Assembly: GCA_031253995.1 (NCBI GenBank)
Contig: JAIRVG010000056.1
Location: 1-64,000 of the forward strand
Direction of reading: 5' to 3'
DNA length: 64,000 nucleotides
Source: Paucimonas sp.
GTDB lineage: Bacteria; Pseudomonadota; Gammaproteobacteria; Pseudomonadales; Pseudomonadaceae
The notes beneath the pieces are model-generated. The model was not told the DNA's origin and did no database searches. It worked only from the letters and a program-made list of their open reading frames with translations. Positions 9,757 to 18,102 of this stretch are shown one piece after another. The first letter of the stretch is position 1, and each line of letters starts with the position of its first letter. The position numbers and the translations under genes are program-made.

Positions 9757-10548
9757 ATGTCGCCGCACGACAACCGCGCCTGCCTCACCGATTCACAGCT
9801 GTACCAGCAACTGGGCGAACTGATCGCCAGCACCGGTAGCGACGCCTTTGCCCAGCGCATGCTGCGCCTGGTCGACGCCATGCTGCCGGTGCAGCGGATC
9901 GAATTGAGCGAGTGGACGCTGGATGCGCGCCAGACCAGCGTCAGCCATATCGAGCCGCTTGGCCTCGCCGGCCTCACGGACGCTCCGTCGACAGCGGATT
10001 GTCGCCACCACCCGCTGCTGCAGCGCATCCTGCAGATGAAGGACTCGTTGCTGGTCGAGTTCAGGGCGCCTCCCGGCCCCCGGCGTGCGCGCCACAGTAC
10101 CCATCAATGCAACCTGGTGTCGCATCGCGGGGACAAGCGCTGGGTGATCTGCCTGCAGCGTCGGCCTGACCAGCGCGCGTTTTCCCTGGGGGAGCTGTCA
10201 CAGCTCAAGCGTCTTTCCGACACCCTGCTGCCGCTGGTGGAGCACCATGCGCAGATACGCGAGCAGGATGCCGCACCGGAACAGGTGGACGCCGGCTTCC
10301 TGCGCCAGACTTTCGACGAGCGCCTGGCCCAGGATGACGTCAGCCTCTCGGCTCGCGAGCAGGAAGTGTGCATGGGCCTGCTGACCGGCGGGACCGTGCC
10401 GCAACTGGCGCGACGGCTGAATGTGAAGAGCAGCTCGATCGAAACCTACCTCAAGCGCGCTACTGCCAAGCTGGGGGTCAGCGGGCGGCATGGGTTGACC
10501 AAGTGGATGGCTGGGGAGGCGTTGCCTCAAGTCTTGCAGCGTTCTTGA
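9757..10548 (+). CDS. LuxR-type transcriptional regulator of the NRPS cluster (PsoR-like)
   Basis: 263 residues; ATG at 9757 follows AAGGAAGAG. The N-terminal 190 residues match no domain I can name and lack a phospho-acceptor receiver. The C-terminal third is a LuxR/GerE helix-turn-helix (SLSAREQEVCMGLLTGGTVPQLARRL is split by the first helix; KSSSIETYLKRATAKLGV is the recognition part). Lipopeptide clusters in Pseudomonas usually have such a regulator next to the first synthetase gene, for example psoR beside psoA. The divergent position makes it the likely activator of the NRPS genes. No autoinducer-binding signature is evident, so it is probably an orphan regulator. Confidence 0.85.
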   Translation: MSPHDNRACLTDSQLYQQLGELIASTGSDAFAQRMLRLVDAMLPVQRIELSEWTLDARQTSVSHIEPLGLAGLTDAPSTADCRHHPLLQRILQMKDSLLVEFRAPPGPRRARHSTHQCNLVSHRGDKRWVICLQRRPDQRAFSLGELSQLKRLSDTLLPLVEHHAQIREQDAAPEQVDAGFLRQTFDERLAQDDVSLSAREQEVCMGLLTGGTVPQLARRLNVKSSSIETYLKRATAKLGVSGRHGLTKWMAGEALPQVLQRS

Positions 10549-10570
10549 TGGGCATGTCGATGCTTTGTTG

Positions 10571-10620
10571 GCGTTCTCCAGATCGAGCGCCGCCCGCGCG
10601 GCGCTCGATCTCAAGAACGC
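10571..10620. terminator. Bidirectional hairpin between convergent genes
   Basis: A perfect 13-bp stem GATCGAGCGCCGC (10581-10593) pairs with 10598-10610, extended by GCGTTCT and AGAACGC on the outside. It lies in the 97-bp gap between the convergent luxR and aldehyde dehydrogenase genes. There is no clear T-run, so termination is inferred. Confidence 0.6.
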
Positions 10621-10645
10621 TGCACCTATCAAGGCAAGCGCTCCC

Positions 10646-12079
10646 TCAACACCCCACCTGACTGATGAACTTGGTCGTCAGGTAAGCCTCCAGCCCCTCG
10701 CTACCCCCTTCGCTGCCATGCCCGCTGGCCTTGATCCCGCCAAACGGCGTTTCCGGAAGCGCCAGGCCGAAGTGGTTGATCGAGACCATGCCGCTTTGCA
10801 GGCGATTGCCCAGTTCGGTGGCGGTCTTCAATGAAGCGGTAAAGGCGAAGGCAGCCAGGCCGTAGTCCAGGCTGTTGGCGTCGCGGATCACGGCGTCCAG
10901 GTCATGGAAACGCAACAACGGCGCCACGGGGCCGAAGGGTTCCTCGTGCAGCAGTCGGGCCTCGGCCGGTGCGTCGACCAGTACCGTGGGCGCGAAGAAG
11001 TTGCCCTTCTCGCCGATCCGCTGGCCGCCGCACAGTACCTTCGCGCCTGCGGCGCTGGCATCCGCCAGGAGCTCCTCGACCGCCTTGACCCGCCGCGCAT
11101 TGGCCAACGGTCCCATCTGGCTGTCAGCATCGAAGCCGTCACCCACCTTGAGCTGCCCGGCCAGCTCGGCGAAGCGCTTGGAGAAGGCATCGAACACCGC
11201 ATCATGGATATAGAAGCGCGACGGCGAGGCACACACCTGCCCGGCATTGCGGAACTTGAGGGTGCAGGCCAGCGCTGCGGCAGCCTCTATGTCGGCATCG
11301 GCGCAGACGATGAACGGCGCATGGCCGCCCAGTTCCATGGTGGTCAGCTTGAGGTGCTCGGCCGCCAGCGCGCCGAGCTTGCGGCCCACGGCGGTCGAGC
11401 CGGTGAAGGACACCTTGCGGATGATCGGCGAGCGGATCAGGTAGTCGGAGACTTCCTCGGGAATGCCGAACACCAGGTTGAGCACCCCGGCCGGCACGCC
11501 GGCGTCGTGGAAGCAGCGCACCAGCTCGATCACCGAACCCGGTGCTTCCTCGGGGGCCTTGATGATGATGCTGCAACCGGCAGCCAGGGCCCCGGCGATC
11601 TTGCGTACTGCCTGGTTGATCGGGAAGTTCCACGGCGTGAACGCGGCCACCGGACCGACCGGCTCGCGCACCACCAGCTGGCGCACCGCCGGATTACGCG
11701 ACGGCACGATTCGGCCATAGGCACGCCGCCCTTCCTCGGCGTACCACTCGATGTGGTCGGCGGCGCTCTTGGCTTCCATCGTGGATTCGGCCAATGGCTT
11801 GCCCTGGTCCAGGGTCATGCAGCGGGCCATGTGCTCGTGACGTTCGCGGACCAGTGCCGCCGCCCGGCGCAGGATCGCCGAGCGATCGTAGGCGGACGTT
11901 GCCGACCAGGTCGCGAAACCGCGTTCGGCGGCGGCCAGGGCGCTGTCCAGGTCCTTGCGTGAAACGAGCGGCAGCCGCCCGATCTCCTCCCCCGTGGCCG
12001 GATTGACCACCGCCGCAGTGCGGTCGGCGTCGCCCAGGGTCCAGGCCCCGTCAATGTAGAACAGCAAATCCGTGTACAT
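10646..12079 (-). CDS. NAD(P)-dependent aldehyde dehydrogenase (succinate-semialdehyde dehydrogenase-like)
   Basis: 477 residues from ATG 12079, which follows AGGAGAG; a longer reading frame upstream has no ribosome site. Catalytic features are visible: Rossmann SFTGSTAVGRK, general base Glu in MELGGHAP, catalytic Cys in NAGQVCASP, and the C-terminal ETPFGGIKASG. Length and motifs fit the succinate-semialdehyde/alpha-ketoglutarate-semialdehyde group, oxidising an aldehyde to an acid in the cytoplasm. It is divergent from an HMG-CoA-lyase-like gene and shares an operator with it, so both probably serve one small catabolic route. The true substrate cannot be told from sequence. Confidence 0.9.
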   Translation of the reverse strand: MYTDLLFYIDGAWTLGDADRTAAVVNPATGEEIGRLPLVSRKDLDSALAAAERGFATWSATSAYDRSAILRRAAALVRERHEHMARCMTLDQGKPLAESTMEAKSAADHIEWYAEEGRRAYGRIVPSRNPAVRQLVVREPVGPVAAFTPWNFPINQAVRKIAGALAAGCSIIIKAPEEAPGSVIELVRCFHDAGVPAGVLNLVFGIPEEVSDYLIRSPIIRKVSFTGSTAVGRKLGALAAEHLKLTTMELGGHAPFIVCADADIEAAAALACTLKFRNAGQVCASPSRFYIHDAVFDAFSKRFAELAGQLKVGDGFDADSQMGPLANARRVKAVEELLADASAAGAKVLCGGQRIGEKGNFFAPTVLVDAPAEARLLHEEPFGPVAPLLRFHDLDAVIRDANSLDYGLAAFAFTASLKTATELGNRLQSGMVSINHFGLALPETPFGGIKASGHGSEGGSEGLEAYLTTKFISQVGC

Positions 12080-12127
12080 CGTTCTCTCCTGCGCAATGAA
12101 AGACCGGGCCGGCGGCACGGCGAATAA

Positions 12128-12177
12128 GGTTGACAACGTGAACCATATATCAGTAGTTTTTGTTCACATTGTCAACC
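12128..12177. promoter_or_regulatory. Two-box operator and overlapping divergent promoters
   Basis: Two 16-bp boxes face each other: GGTTGACAACGTGAAC at 12128-12143 and the complement of GGTTGACAATGTGAAC at 12162-12177, differing at one base. Each box is itself a near palindrome, GTTnACnnnGTnAAC. Each contains TTGACA usable as a -35. On the minus strand TTGACA, 17 bases, TGATAT gives a fair promoter for the dehydrogenase. A repressor bound to both boxes would shut off both genes. No regulator gene lies beside it, so the protein (GntR-, IclR- or MarR-like) is unknown. Confidence 0.65.
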
Positions 12178-12207
12178 ACTTTATCCCGCCAGCCGAGACT
12201 GCTGCCC

Positions 12208-13131
12208 ATGACCGACGTAATACTCTGCGAGTGCTTTGCCCGTGATGGCCTGCAACACGAACCTGACTTCCTGCCCACGGCCGACAAGTGCCGCTTGATC
12301 GAGCGCTTCGCCGGCCTGGGCTTCAGCCGGGTGGAGGCCACCTCCTATTCGAACCCCGCCGTGGTGCCGCAGTTCGCCGATGCCAGTGATTTGCTGGCCG
12401 ATCTGGCGCGGCGGGACGGGGTGTTCTACAAGGCGACCTGCGCCAATGTCCGCGCCGTCGAACGCGCCCTCGTCGACCTGGAGGCCGGCCATGGCGCCAA
12501 CGAGATCAGCCTGCTGGTCTCCGCCTCGGAGTCCCATTCCCAGCGTAACCTCAAGCGCAGCCGTGCCGACCAGTGGGCCAATATCGAGCAGATGGCCCAG
12601 GCTGCCCAAGGGCGTTTTCGCCTGATCGGCACTATTTCCGTGGCCTTCGGCTGCCCGTTCGAAGGCCGTGTCGATGAAGCCAGCGTATTGCGCGACGTGG
12701 CGGCTTTCGCCGAACGCGGCGTGACCTTCGTCACCCTCGGCGACACCACCGGGGTGGCCACGCCCCACAGCACCCGCAGCCTGTTCGGCAAGGTGCTGGC
12801 GGAATTTCCGCAGGTCACCCCCATCGCCCATTTCCACGACACCCGTGCCACCGGACTGGCCAACTACGTCGCCGCCCTGGAGGCCGGTGTGCGCTGGTAC
12901 GACTGCGCCTTTGGCGGGGTTGGCGGGCATCCGGCCAAGGTCCGCTATGGCGGCGGGCATACCGGCAATGTCAGCACCGAGGACTGGGTCAACCTGCTCG
13001 AATCCATGGGTGTGAAGACCGGTATCGACCTCGCCGGGCTGCTCGACGTGGCCGCGGAGTGCGAGGCGGCGCTGGGGCGTGAACTGCACAGCCGGGTATT
13101 GCGCAGTGGGCTCAATCCCCTGCTCGGATAA
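12208..13131 (+). CDS. HMG-CoA lyase-like enzyme (DRE-TIM metallolyase superfamily)
   Basis: 307 residues from ATG 12208 (MTDVILCECFARDGLQHE). The active-site start RDGLQ, the metal-binding HFHDT near residue 220, and the glycine-rich CAFGGVGGHP loop are those of hydroxymethylglutaryl-CoA lyases. The family cleaves a branched hydroxyacyl-CoA to acetyl-CoA plus a keto acid. The loop has CAFGGVGGHPAKVRYGG where mitochondrial-type HMG-CoA lyases have GLGGCPYA, so the substrate may differ. No strong ribosome binding site precedes this ATG; an in-frame ATG at 12160 would overlap the operator. It forms a short plus-strand unit with the bicupin gene. Confidence 0.8.
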   Translation: MTDVILCECFARDGLQHEPDFLPTADKCRLIERFAGLGFSRVEATSYSNPAVVPQFADASDLLADLARRDGVFYKATCANVRAVERALVDLEAGHGANEISLLVSASESHSQRNLKRSRADQWANIEQMAQAAQGRFRLIGTISVAFGCPFEGRVDEASVLRDVAAFAERGVTFVTLGDTTGVATPHSTRSLFGKVLAEFPQVTPIAHFHDTRATGLANYVAALEAGVRWYDCAFGGVGGHPAKVRYGGGHTGNVSTEDWVNLLESMGVKTGIDLAGLLDVAAECEAALGRELHSRVLRSGLNPLLG

Positions 13132-13163
13132 GCGTTTCAACCACAACAACAAGAGGAAGCAAC

Positions 13164-13943
13164 ATGACACTCACCTTCACAGCCAGGCCTTTGTGCCTGG
13201 CGCTGGGCGTGTTCGTCTGGAGCGCTGCGGCACAGGCCGCGGAACCGCTGTCGCTGGTCCATCGCAGCGCGTTGATGGCCTCGCCACCCAGCGCGACGCC
13301 GAGCGGGCAGACCGTCTGGGACATGCACCACACGACGTTGTCGCGTACCAGCCTGGTGCGCCTGGACCAGGCGACCGCCGAGCAGCGCCAGGAACGCGGC
13401 GAGCGCACCCTGATCGTGCTGGAGGGCCAGGTGCGCTTCAGCTTTGCCAATGGCGACAGGACCCTGGGGGCCGGCGACTATGTCGCGGTGCCCGCAGGCC
13501 AGGCCTATCGGCTGCAGCCGGCTGGCGAGGGTTCGCCGCTGCTGCTCGAATTCGATGTGCCGGGTAGCACCACTGCACCGGGCGCTGCGGTGACGGTCAA
13601 GGAGCAGGCCAGCGTGATGGCGGGCCCGACCAGCTGGAACGATCCCAGCGACCGTGGCTGGACCCTGGCGAAGACTGCCGAGAAACGGGTCAACCTGGTG
13701 GAGATGTTTTCCGCGCTGAAGAACCACAGCCATCCGGATGCGGATCATTCACTGATCCTGCTCAAGGGCCGGGCGCGGGTGGTGACGCCGGAAGAGTCGC
13801 GGGTGCTGGAGCCGGGAGACTATGTGTCGATCCCGCAGGATGTGCCGCACAAGTATGACGTCGAGGGAGATGGGTCGGCGTTGTTCATCAGCTTCGATGC
13901 GCCGGCCTATGATCCGGCGAAGACGGTTTACCTGGAGCAGTAA
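13164..13943 (+). CDS. Exported two-domain cupin protein
   Basis: 259 residues; the start is preceded by AGAGGAAG. Residues 1-26 form a signal peptide ending AQAA, so the protein is periplasmic or secreted. Two cupin barrels follow: residues 60-130 (LEGQVRFSFANGD, GAGDYVAVPAG) and 170-250 (KNHSHPDADHSLILLKG, PGDYVSIPQDVPHKY). Only the second domain keeps the histidines of a metal site (HSHPDADHS and PHKY); the first looks metal-free. The function is unknown; sugar-acid binding or isomerisation is possible. It begins 32 bases after the lyase gene and is probably co-transcribed. A decayed partial copy lies just downstream. Confidence 0.8.
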   Translation: MTLTFTARPLCLALGVFVWSAAAQAAEPLSLVHRSALMASPPSATPSGQTVWDMHHTTLSRTSLVRLDQATAEQRQERGERTLIVLEGQVRFSFANGDRTLGAGDYVAVPAGQAYRLQPAGEGSPLLLEFDVPGSTTAPGAAVTVKEQASVMAGPTSWNDPSDRGWTLAKTAEKRVNLVEMFSALKNHSHPDADHSLILLKGRARVVTPEESRVLEPGDYVSIPQDVPHKYDVEGDGSALFISFDAPAYDPAKTVYLEQ

Positions 13944-14031
13944 AGGGCAACAACCCCGTCATGCCGCGCCACGCACGCGGTGTGGCGGGTTCTGTTCAAA
14001 CAGGGAATAGATGTGTCGGTTATCCGGGCCC

Positions 14032-14106
14032 TATCGCTGGCAAGCCAGCTCCCACAGGTCCGGCGGTGCACGCGGTCACTGTGGGAGCTGGCTTGCCAGC
14101 GATGAG
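14032..14106. repeat. REPIN (GCTGGCAAGCCAGC type)
   Basis: Inverted REP arms: TATCGCTGGCAAGCCAGCTC near 14032 and the complementary GTGGGAGCTGGCTTGCCAGC ending near 14106. The same arm type recurs at 48075-48157. It sits between the bicupin gene and its degenerate copy. Confidence 0.88.
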
Positions 14107-14121
14107 GGCAGCAGGGACAAC

Positions 14122-14215
14122 AATGCTGCGGTGACGATCAAGGAGCAGGCCGGCGTGATGGCGGGCCCCACCAGTTGGAACGATCGCCGGAGGAATCGCG
14201 GGTGCTGGAGCCAGA
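14122..14215 (+). pseudogene. Decayed fragment of a second bicupin copy
   Basis: 14125-14185 matches 13584-13644 of the bicupin gene with about four mismatches in 61 bases and reads AAVTIKEQAGVMAGPTSWND. It is joined directly to 14186-14212, which matches 13787-13813 (25 of 27). The 142 bases lying between these segments in the intact gene are deleted. No start or full frame is left. It is a relic of a tandem or recombined duplication. Confidence 0.85.
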
Positions 14216-14346
14216 AGCCTCGTCGGCGAACAGCGCCCCAAGGCGGATTCAGCCATCCCCGCTAGTCCATTGAGACGATGCCCCACCCCCACCCCACCCG
14301 CCATAGTCCGTCCATACCCCCGGCAACCGGAACAAGGACATCCCCC

Positions 14347-15120
14347 ATGAGCATCCTCGAACGCTTCCACCTCGACGGCAGTGTCGCCCTGGTCACCGGC
14401 AGCGGCCGCGGTATCGGCCGGGCCATCGCCCTGGCCTATGCCGACGCCGGCGCCGATGTGGTCTGCTCCGCCCGTTCCCTGACCGAGGTCGAGGCCGTCG
14501 CCGAGGAAGTCCGCGCTCGCGGCCGCCGGGCCCTGGCCATCGCCTGCGACGTCACCGACAGCCAGCAACGCCAGGCCCTGGTCGAACAGACCCGCGAGCA
14601 CATGGGCCGCCTCACCCACCTGGTCAACAACGTCGGCGGCGGCGGGCCCAACGACCCGCTGCAGATGTCTGCGGAGCAATTCGACGAGATCCTGCGCTTC
14701 AACGTCTCCACCGCCTACGCCTTCTGCCAGCTCTGCGTCCCCCTGATGCGCGAGGCCGGCGGCGGCAATATCGTCAATGTCAGCTCGGTGGCCGCACGCT
14801 ATTCGCAACGCCACTTCAGCGCCTACGGCAGCGCCAAGGCCGCCCTCAGCCACCTGACCCGCCTGCTGGCCCAGGACTTCGCCCCGCAGGTGCGGGTCAA
14901 CGCCGTCGCCCCCGGCCCGACCCTGACCGACGCCCTCGCCGGCGTGATGCCCGCCGCCATGCGCCAGAGCATGGAAGCCAATACCCCGCTCAAATGCCTG
15001 GGCACCCCCGAGGACATGGCCGCCGCCGCCCTGTACCTGGCCAGCCCGGCCTCGGCCTGGGTCACCGGCAAGATCATCGACGTCGACGGCGGCGCCGACT
15101 CCACCGTGTGGGTCGGCTGA
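14347..15120 (+). CDS. Short-chain dehydrogenase/reductase
   Basis: 257 residues; ATG 14347 follows AAGGA at eight bases. Classical SDR features: TGSGRGIG cofactor loop at 15-22, NNVGG near 90, catalytic Ser in NVSSVAARYS, YGSAK as the YxxxK site, and a C-terminal IDVDGGADSTVWVG. NAD(P)-dependent oxidation or reduction of an alcohol or ketone is expected. It leads a plus-strand run with hydratase, acetaldehyde dehydrogenase and aldolase, so it probably acts on an intermediate of the same aromatic or ring-cleavage pathway. The substrate is unknown. Confidence 0.9.
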   Translation: MSILERFHLDGSVALVTGSGRGIGRAIALAYADAGADVVCSARSLTEVEAVAEEVRARGRRALAIACDVTDSQQRQALVEQTREHMGRLTHLVNNVGGGGPNDPLQMSAEQFDEILRFNVSTAYAFCQLCVPLMREAGGGNIVNVSSVAARYSQRHFSAYGSAKAALSHLTRLLAQDFAPQVRVNAVAPGPTLTDALAGVMPAAMRQSMEANTPLKCLGTPEDMAAAALYLASPASAWVTGKIIDVDGGADSTVWVG

Positions 15121-15189
15121 CACCTGCTTCTCACTTTGGCCGGCACCTGGCGAAACCCGTTGGAACCGGCCTTTTTTCTTCCTCCAGCC

Positions 15190-15993
15190 ATGAGCCTTCC
15201 CATGGATGCCACCCTGATCGATGCCCTCGGCGCCGAGCTGTTCCACGCCCTGCGCAGCCGCAAGACCCTCGCCCCGCTCAGCGAGCGCTACCCACGGATC
15301 ACCCTGGACGACGCCTACCGCATCTCCCTGCGCTTCCTGCAACGCCGCGAAGCCCTGGGCGAGCGCGTGGTGGGCAAGAAGATCGGCGTCACCAGCCGCG
15401 CCGTGCAGGACATGCTCAACGTGCACCAACCCGACTTCGGCTTCCTCACCGACACCATGCAGGTGGCCGACGCCAGCGACGTCAGCCTGGCCCGCTACAA
15501 CCTGATCCAGCCCCGCGCCGAAGGCGAGATCGCCTTCATCCTCGGCGAGGACCTGCACGGCCCCGGCATCACCGCCAATGACGTGCTGGCCGCCACCGAA
15601 GCCGTGGTGCCCTGCTTCGAGATCGTCGACTCGCGCATCGACGCCTGGCGCATCCGCATCCAGGACACCGTGGCCGACAACGCCTCCTGCGGTGTGTTCG
15701 CCCTCGGCAGCCAGCGCATCGACCCACGGGAGCTGGACCTGGCCAGGGTCGAGATGCACCTGCTGAAGAACGGCGAACCCGCCGGCAGCGGCCTCGGTTC
15801 CGCCGTCCAGGGCCATCCCTGCGCCGCTGTGGCCTGGCTGGCCAACACCCTCGGCGAACTGGGCATCCCCTTCCGCCGTGGCGAAATCATCCTCTCCGGC
15901 GCCCTCGCCCCCCTGGTCCCGGTGGGCCCGGGCGACCGCATCAGCCTTTCCATGAGCGGGCTGGGCCAGTCCAGCCTGCGTTTCGTGCCCTGA
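15190..15993 (+). CDS. 2-keto-4-pentenoate hydratase (MhpD/DmpE/TesE family)
   Basis: 267 residues from ATG 15190; a second ATG at 15202 is possible and neither has a clear ribosome site. Family features are GKKIGVTS near 65, the acidic [10 protein letters not shown] metal site near 105 and [14 protein letters not shown] text ([14 protein letters not shown]). The enzyme hydrates 2-hydroxypenta-2,4-dienoate to 4-hydroxy-2-oxovalerate in the lower meta-cleavage pathway. Together with the next two genes it makes a complete hydratase, dehydrogenase, aldolase set, as in dmpEFG, mhpDFE or steroid tesEFG. Confidence 0.92.
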   Translation: MSLPMDATLIDALGAELFHALRSRKTLAPLSERYPRITLDDAYRISLRFLQRREALGERVVGKKIGVTSRAVQDMLNVHQPDFGFLTDTMQVADASDVSLARYNLIQPRAEGEIAFILGEDLHGPGITANDVLAATEAVVPCFEIVDSRIDAWRIRIQDTVADNASCGVFALGSQRIDPRELDLARVEMHLLKNGEPAGSGLGSAVQGHPCAAVAWLANTLGELGIPFRRGEIILSGALAPLVPVGPGDRISLSMSGLGQSSLRFVP

Positions 15994-16019
15994 GCACGGT
16001 TTTTCCCGGAGCATTGACC

Positions 16020-16949
16020 ATGAACAAGAAGATCCGCTGTGCGCTGATCGGGCCGGGCAACATCGGCACCGACCTGCTCTACAAGCTCAAGCGCAGCGAG
16101 GTACTGGAGCCGGTGTGGATGGTGGGCATCGACGCCACTTCCGACGGCCTGGCCCGCGCCCGCGAACTGGGCCTGAAGACCACCGCCGACGGCGTCGACG
16201 GCCTGCTGCCCCATGTGCTGGAGGACGGCATCCAGATCGCCTTCGACGCCACCTCGGCCTATGTCCACGCCGAGAACAGCCGCAAGCTCAACGCACTCGG
16301 CGTCTTGATGATCGACCTGACCCCCGCGGCCATCGGCCCCTACTGCGTACCGCCGGTCAACCTCAAGGCCAACCTCGGCCTGGGCGCGATGAACGTCAAC
16401 ATGGTCACCTGCGGCGGCCAGGCCACCATCCCGCTGGTAGCCGCGGTCGCCAGCGTGCAGCCGGTGGACTACGCCGAGATCATCGCCACCGCCGCCTCGA
16501 AATCCGTCGGCCCCGGCACCCGCAAGAACATCGACGAGTTCACCCGCACCACCGCCCGCGCCATCGAGCAGGTTGGCGGCGCGAAGCAAGGCAAGGCGAT
16601 CATCGTCATCAACCCCGCCGAACCACCACTGATCATGCGCGACACCGTGCACTGCCTGACCGCCAGCGAACCCGACCAGGACGCCATCCGCACCGCCATC
16701 GACGCCATGATCGCCCAGGTGCAGCGCTACGTGCCCGGCTACCAGCTGGTCAACGGCCCGGTGTTCGACGGCAATCGCGTGTCGATCTTCATGGAGGTGG
16801 AAGGCCTTGGCGACTACCTGCCCAAATACGCCGGCAACCTCGACATCATGACCGCCGCCGCCGCGCGCACCGCCGAGATGTACGCCGAAGCCATCCTCAA
16901 GGGCGAACTGCAGTTGCGCCCGACCACCGCCCAGCCCGCCCACGTTTGA
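16020..16949 (+). CDS. Acetaldehyde dehydrogenase (acylating)
   Basis: 309 residues; ATG 16020 follows GGAG. The Rossmann start [16 protein letters not shown], the active-site Cys in [12 protein letters not shown] and [13 protein letters not shown] are typical of MhpF/DmpF/BphJ. It converts acetaldehyde plus CoA and NAD to acetyl-CoA. In this family the enzyme forms a complex with the aldolase encoded ten bases downstream and receives acetaldehyde through a channel. The spacing is consistent with translational coupling. Confidence 0.96.
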   Translation: MNKKIRCALIGPGNIGTDLLYKLKRSEVLEPVWMVGIDATSDGLARARELGLKTTADGVDGLLPHVLEDGIQIAFDATSAYVHAENSRKLNALGVLMIDLTPAAIGPYCVPPVNLKANLGLGAMNVNMVTCGGQATIPLVAAVASVQPVDYAEIIATAASKSVGPGTRKNIDEFTRTTARAIEQVGGAKQGKAIIVINPAEPPLIMRDTVHCLTASEPDQDAIRTAIDAMIAQVQRYVPGYQLVNGPVFDGNRVSIFMEVEGLGDYLPKYAGNLDIMTAAAARTAEMYAEAILKGELQLRPTTAQPAHV

Positions 16950-16959
16950 GGAGCCGACC

Positions 16960-17985
16960 ATGGACCTTCGCGGCAAACGCATCACCGTACACGACATGTG
17001 CCTGCGCGACGGCATGCACCCCAAGCGTCATCAGATCACCCTGCAGCAGATGAAGGACATCGCCACCGGCCTCGACGCCGCCGGCGTGCCGCTGATCGAG
17101 GTCACCCACGGCGACGGCCTGGGCGGCAGCTCGGTGAACTACGGTTTCCCGGCGCACACCGACGAGGAGTACCTGTCGGCGGTGATCCCGCTGATGAAGC
17201 AAGCGAAGGTCTCGGCCCTGCTGCTGCCCGGCATCGGCACCGTCGACCACCTGAAGATGGCCCACGAGCTGGGGGTCTCGACGATCCGCGTGGCCACCCA
17301 CTGCACCGAGGCCGATGTCAGCGAGCAGCACATCAGCCACGCCCGCAAGCTGGGCCTGGATACCGTCGGCTTCCTGATGATGGCCCATATGAACAGCCCG
17401 GAAGGCCTGGCGCGGCAAGGCAAGCTGATGGAAAGCTACGGCGCCAACTGCATCTACCTGACCGACTCGTCCGGCTATCTGCTGCCGCAAGACGTCGAGG
17501 CCCGGGTGGCGGCGGTACGCGCGGTGCTCAACCCCGAGACCGAGATCGGCTTCCATGGCCACCACAACCTGTCCATGGGCGTGGCCAACTCCATCGCCGC
17601 CATCGCCGCCGGGGCCACGCGCATCGATGCGGCCTGTGCCGGCCTGGGTGCCGGTGCCGGCAATACGCCGATGGAAGTGCTGGTGGCGGTGTGCGAACGC
17701 ATGGGTATCGAGACCGGGGTCAACCTGTTCCAGATCCAGGACGTGGCGGAAGACCTGGTGGTGCCGATCATGGACTTCCCCATCCGCAGCGACCGCGATG
17801 CCCTGACCATGGGCTTTGCCGGGGTGTATGGGTCGTTTTTGCTGTTTGCCAAGCGGGCGGAGAAGAAGTACGGGGTGTCGGCGCGGGAGATCCTGGTGGA
17901 GATGGGCCGGCGCGGGATGGTCGGGGGGCAGGAGGACATGATCGAGGATACGGCGATGACCTTGGCGCGGCAGCGGGGGTGTTGA
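16960..17985 (+). CDS. 4-hydroxy-2-oxovalerate aldolase
   Basis: 341 residues; ATG follows GAGGAG. The DRE-TIM start [15 protein letters not shown], the Mn-binding GFHGHHN near residue 195 and [14 protein letters not shown] mark the MhpE/DmpG/BphI family. It splits 4-hydroxy-2-oxovalerate to pyruvate and acetaldehyde, which passes to the upstream dehydrogenase. It is the last gene of the operon and ends just before a REPIN. No ring-cleavage dioxygenase is found in the window, so the upper pathway must lie elsewhere. Confidence 0.96.
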   Translation: MDLRGKRITVHDMCLRDGMHPKRHQITLQQMKDIATGLDAAGVPLIEVTHGDGLGGSSVNYGFPAHTDEEYLSAVIPLMKQAKVSALLLPGIGTVDHLKMAHELGVSTIRVATHCTEADVSEQHISHARKLGLDTVGFLMMAHMNSPEGLARQGKLMESYGANCIYLTDSSGYLLPQDVEARVAAVRAVLNPETEIGFHGHHNLSMGVANSIAAIAAGATRIDAACAGLGAGAGNTPMEVLVAVCERMGIETGVNLFQIQDVAEDLVVPIMDFPIRSDRDALTMGFAGVYGSFLLFAKRAEKKYGVSAREILVEMGRRGMVGGQEDMIEDTAMTLARQRGC

Positions 17986-17991
17986 TCTGCC

Positions 17992-18092
17992 GGGGCTGCT
18001 TTGCAGCCTTTCGCGAGCAAGCTCGCTCCTACAGGATTGCGCGATCCCCTGTAGGAGCGAGCTTGCTCGCGAAAGGGCCGCAAAGCGGCCCC
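17992..18092. repeat. REPIN between aldolase and RHS genes
   Basis: Arms CCTTTCGCGAGCAAGCTCGC (18007) and its complement ending at 18076 form a long near-perfect palindrome, extended outward by GGGGCTGCTTTGCAGCC and GGCCGCAAAGCGGCCCC. It separates two convergent genes and may end both transcripts. A single arm of the same type forms the start of the gene at 42675. Confidence 0.92.
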
Positions 18093-18102
18093 AGGCGCAT
18101 GA

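Noticed and set aside
14032..14106. Small CRISPR or attenuator hairpin
   Set aside because: The arms match the Pseudomonas REP consensus seen again at 48075; there are no spacers or direct repeats.
14020..16014. Long minus-strand open frame across the SDR and hydratase genes
   Set aside because: Gly/Ala/Asp-rich translation without motifs, antisense to two genes with strong family signatures.
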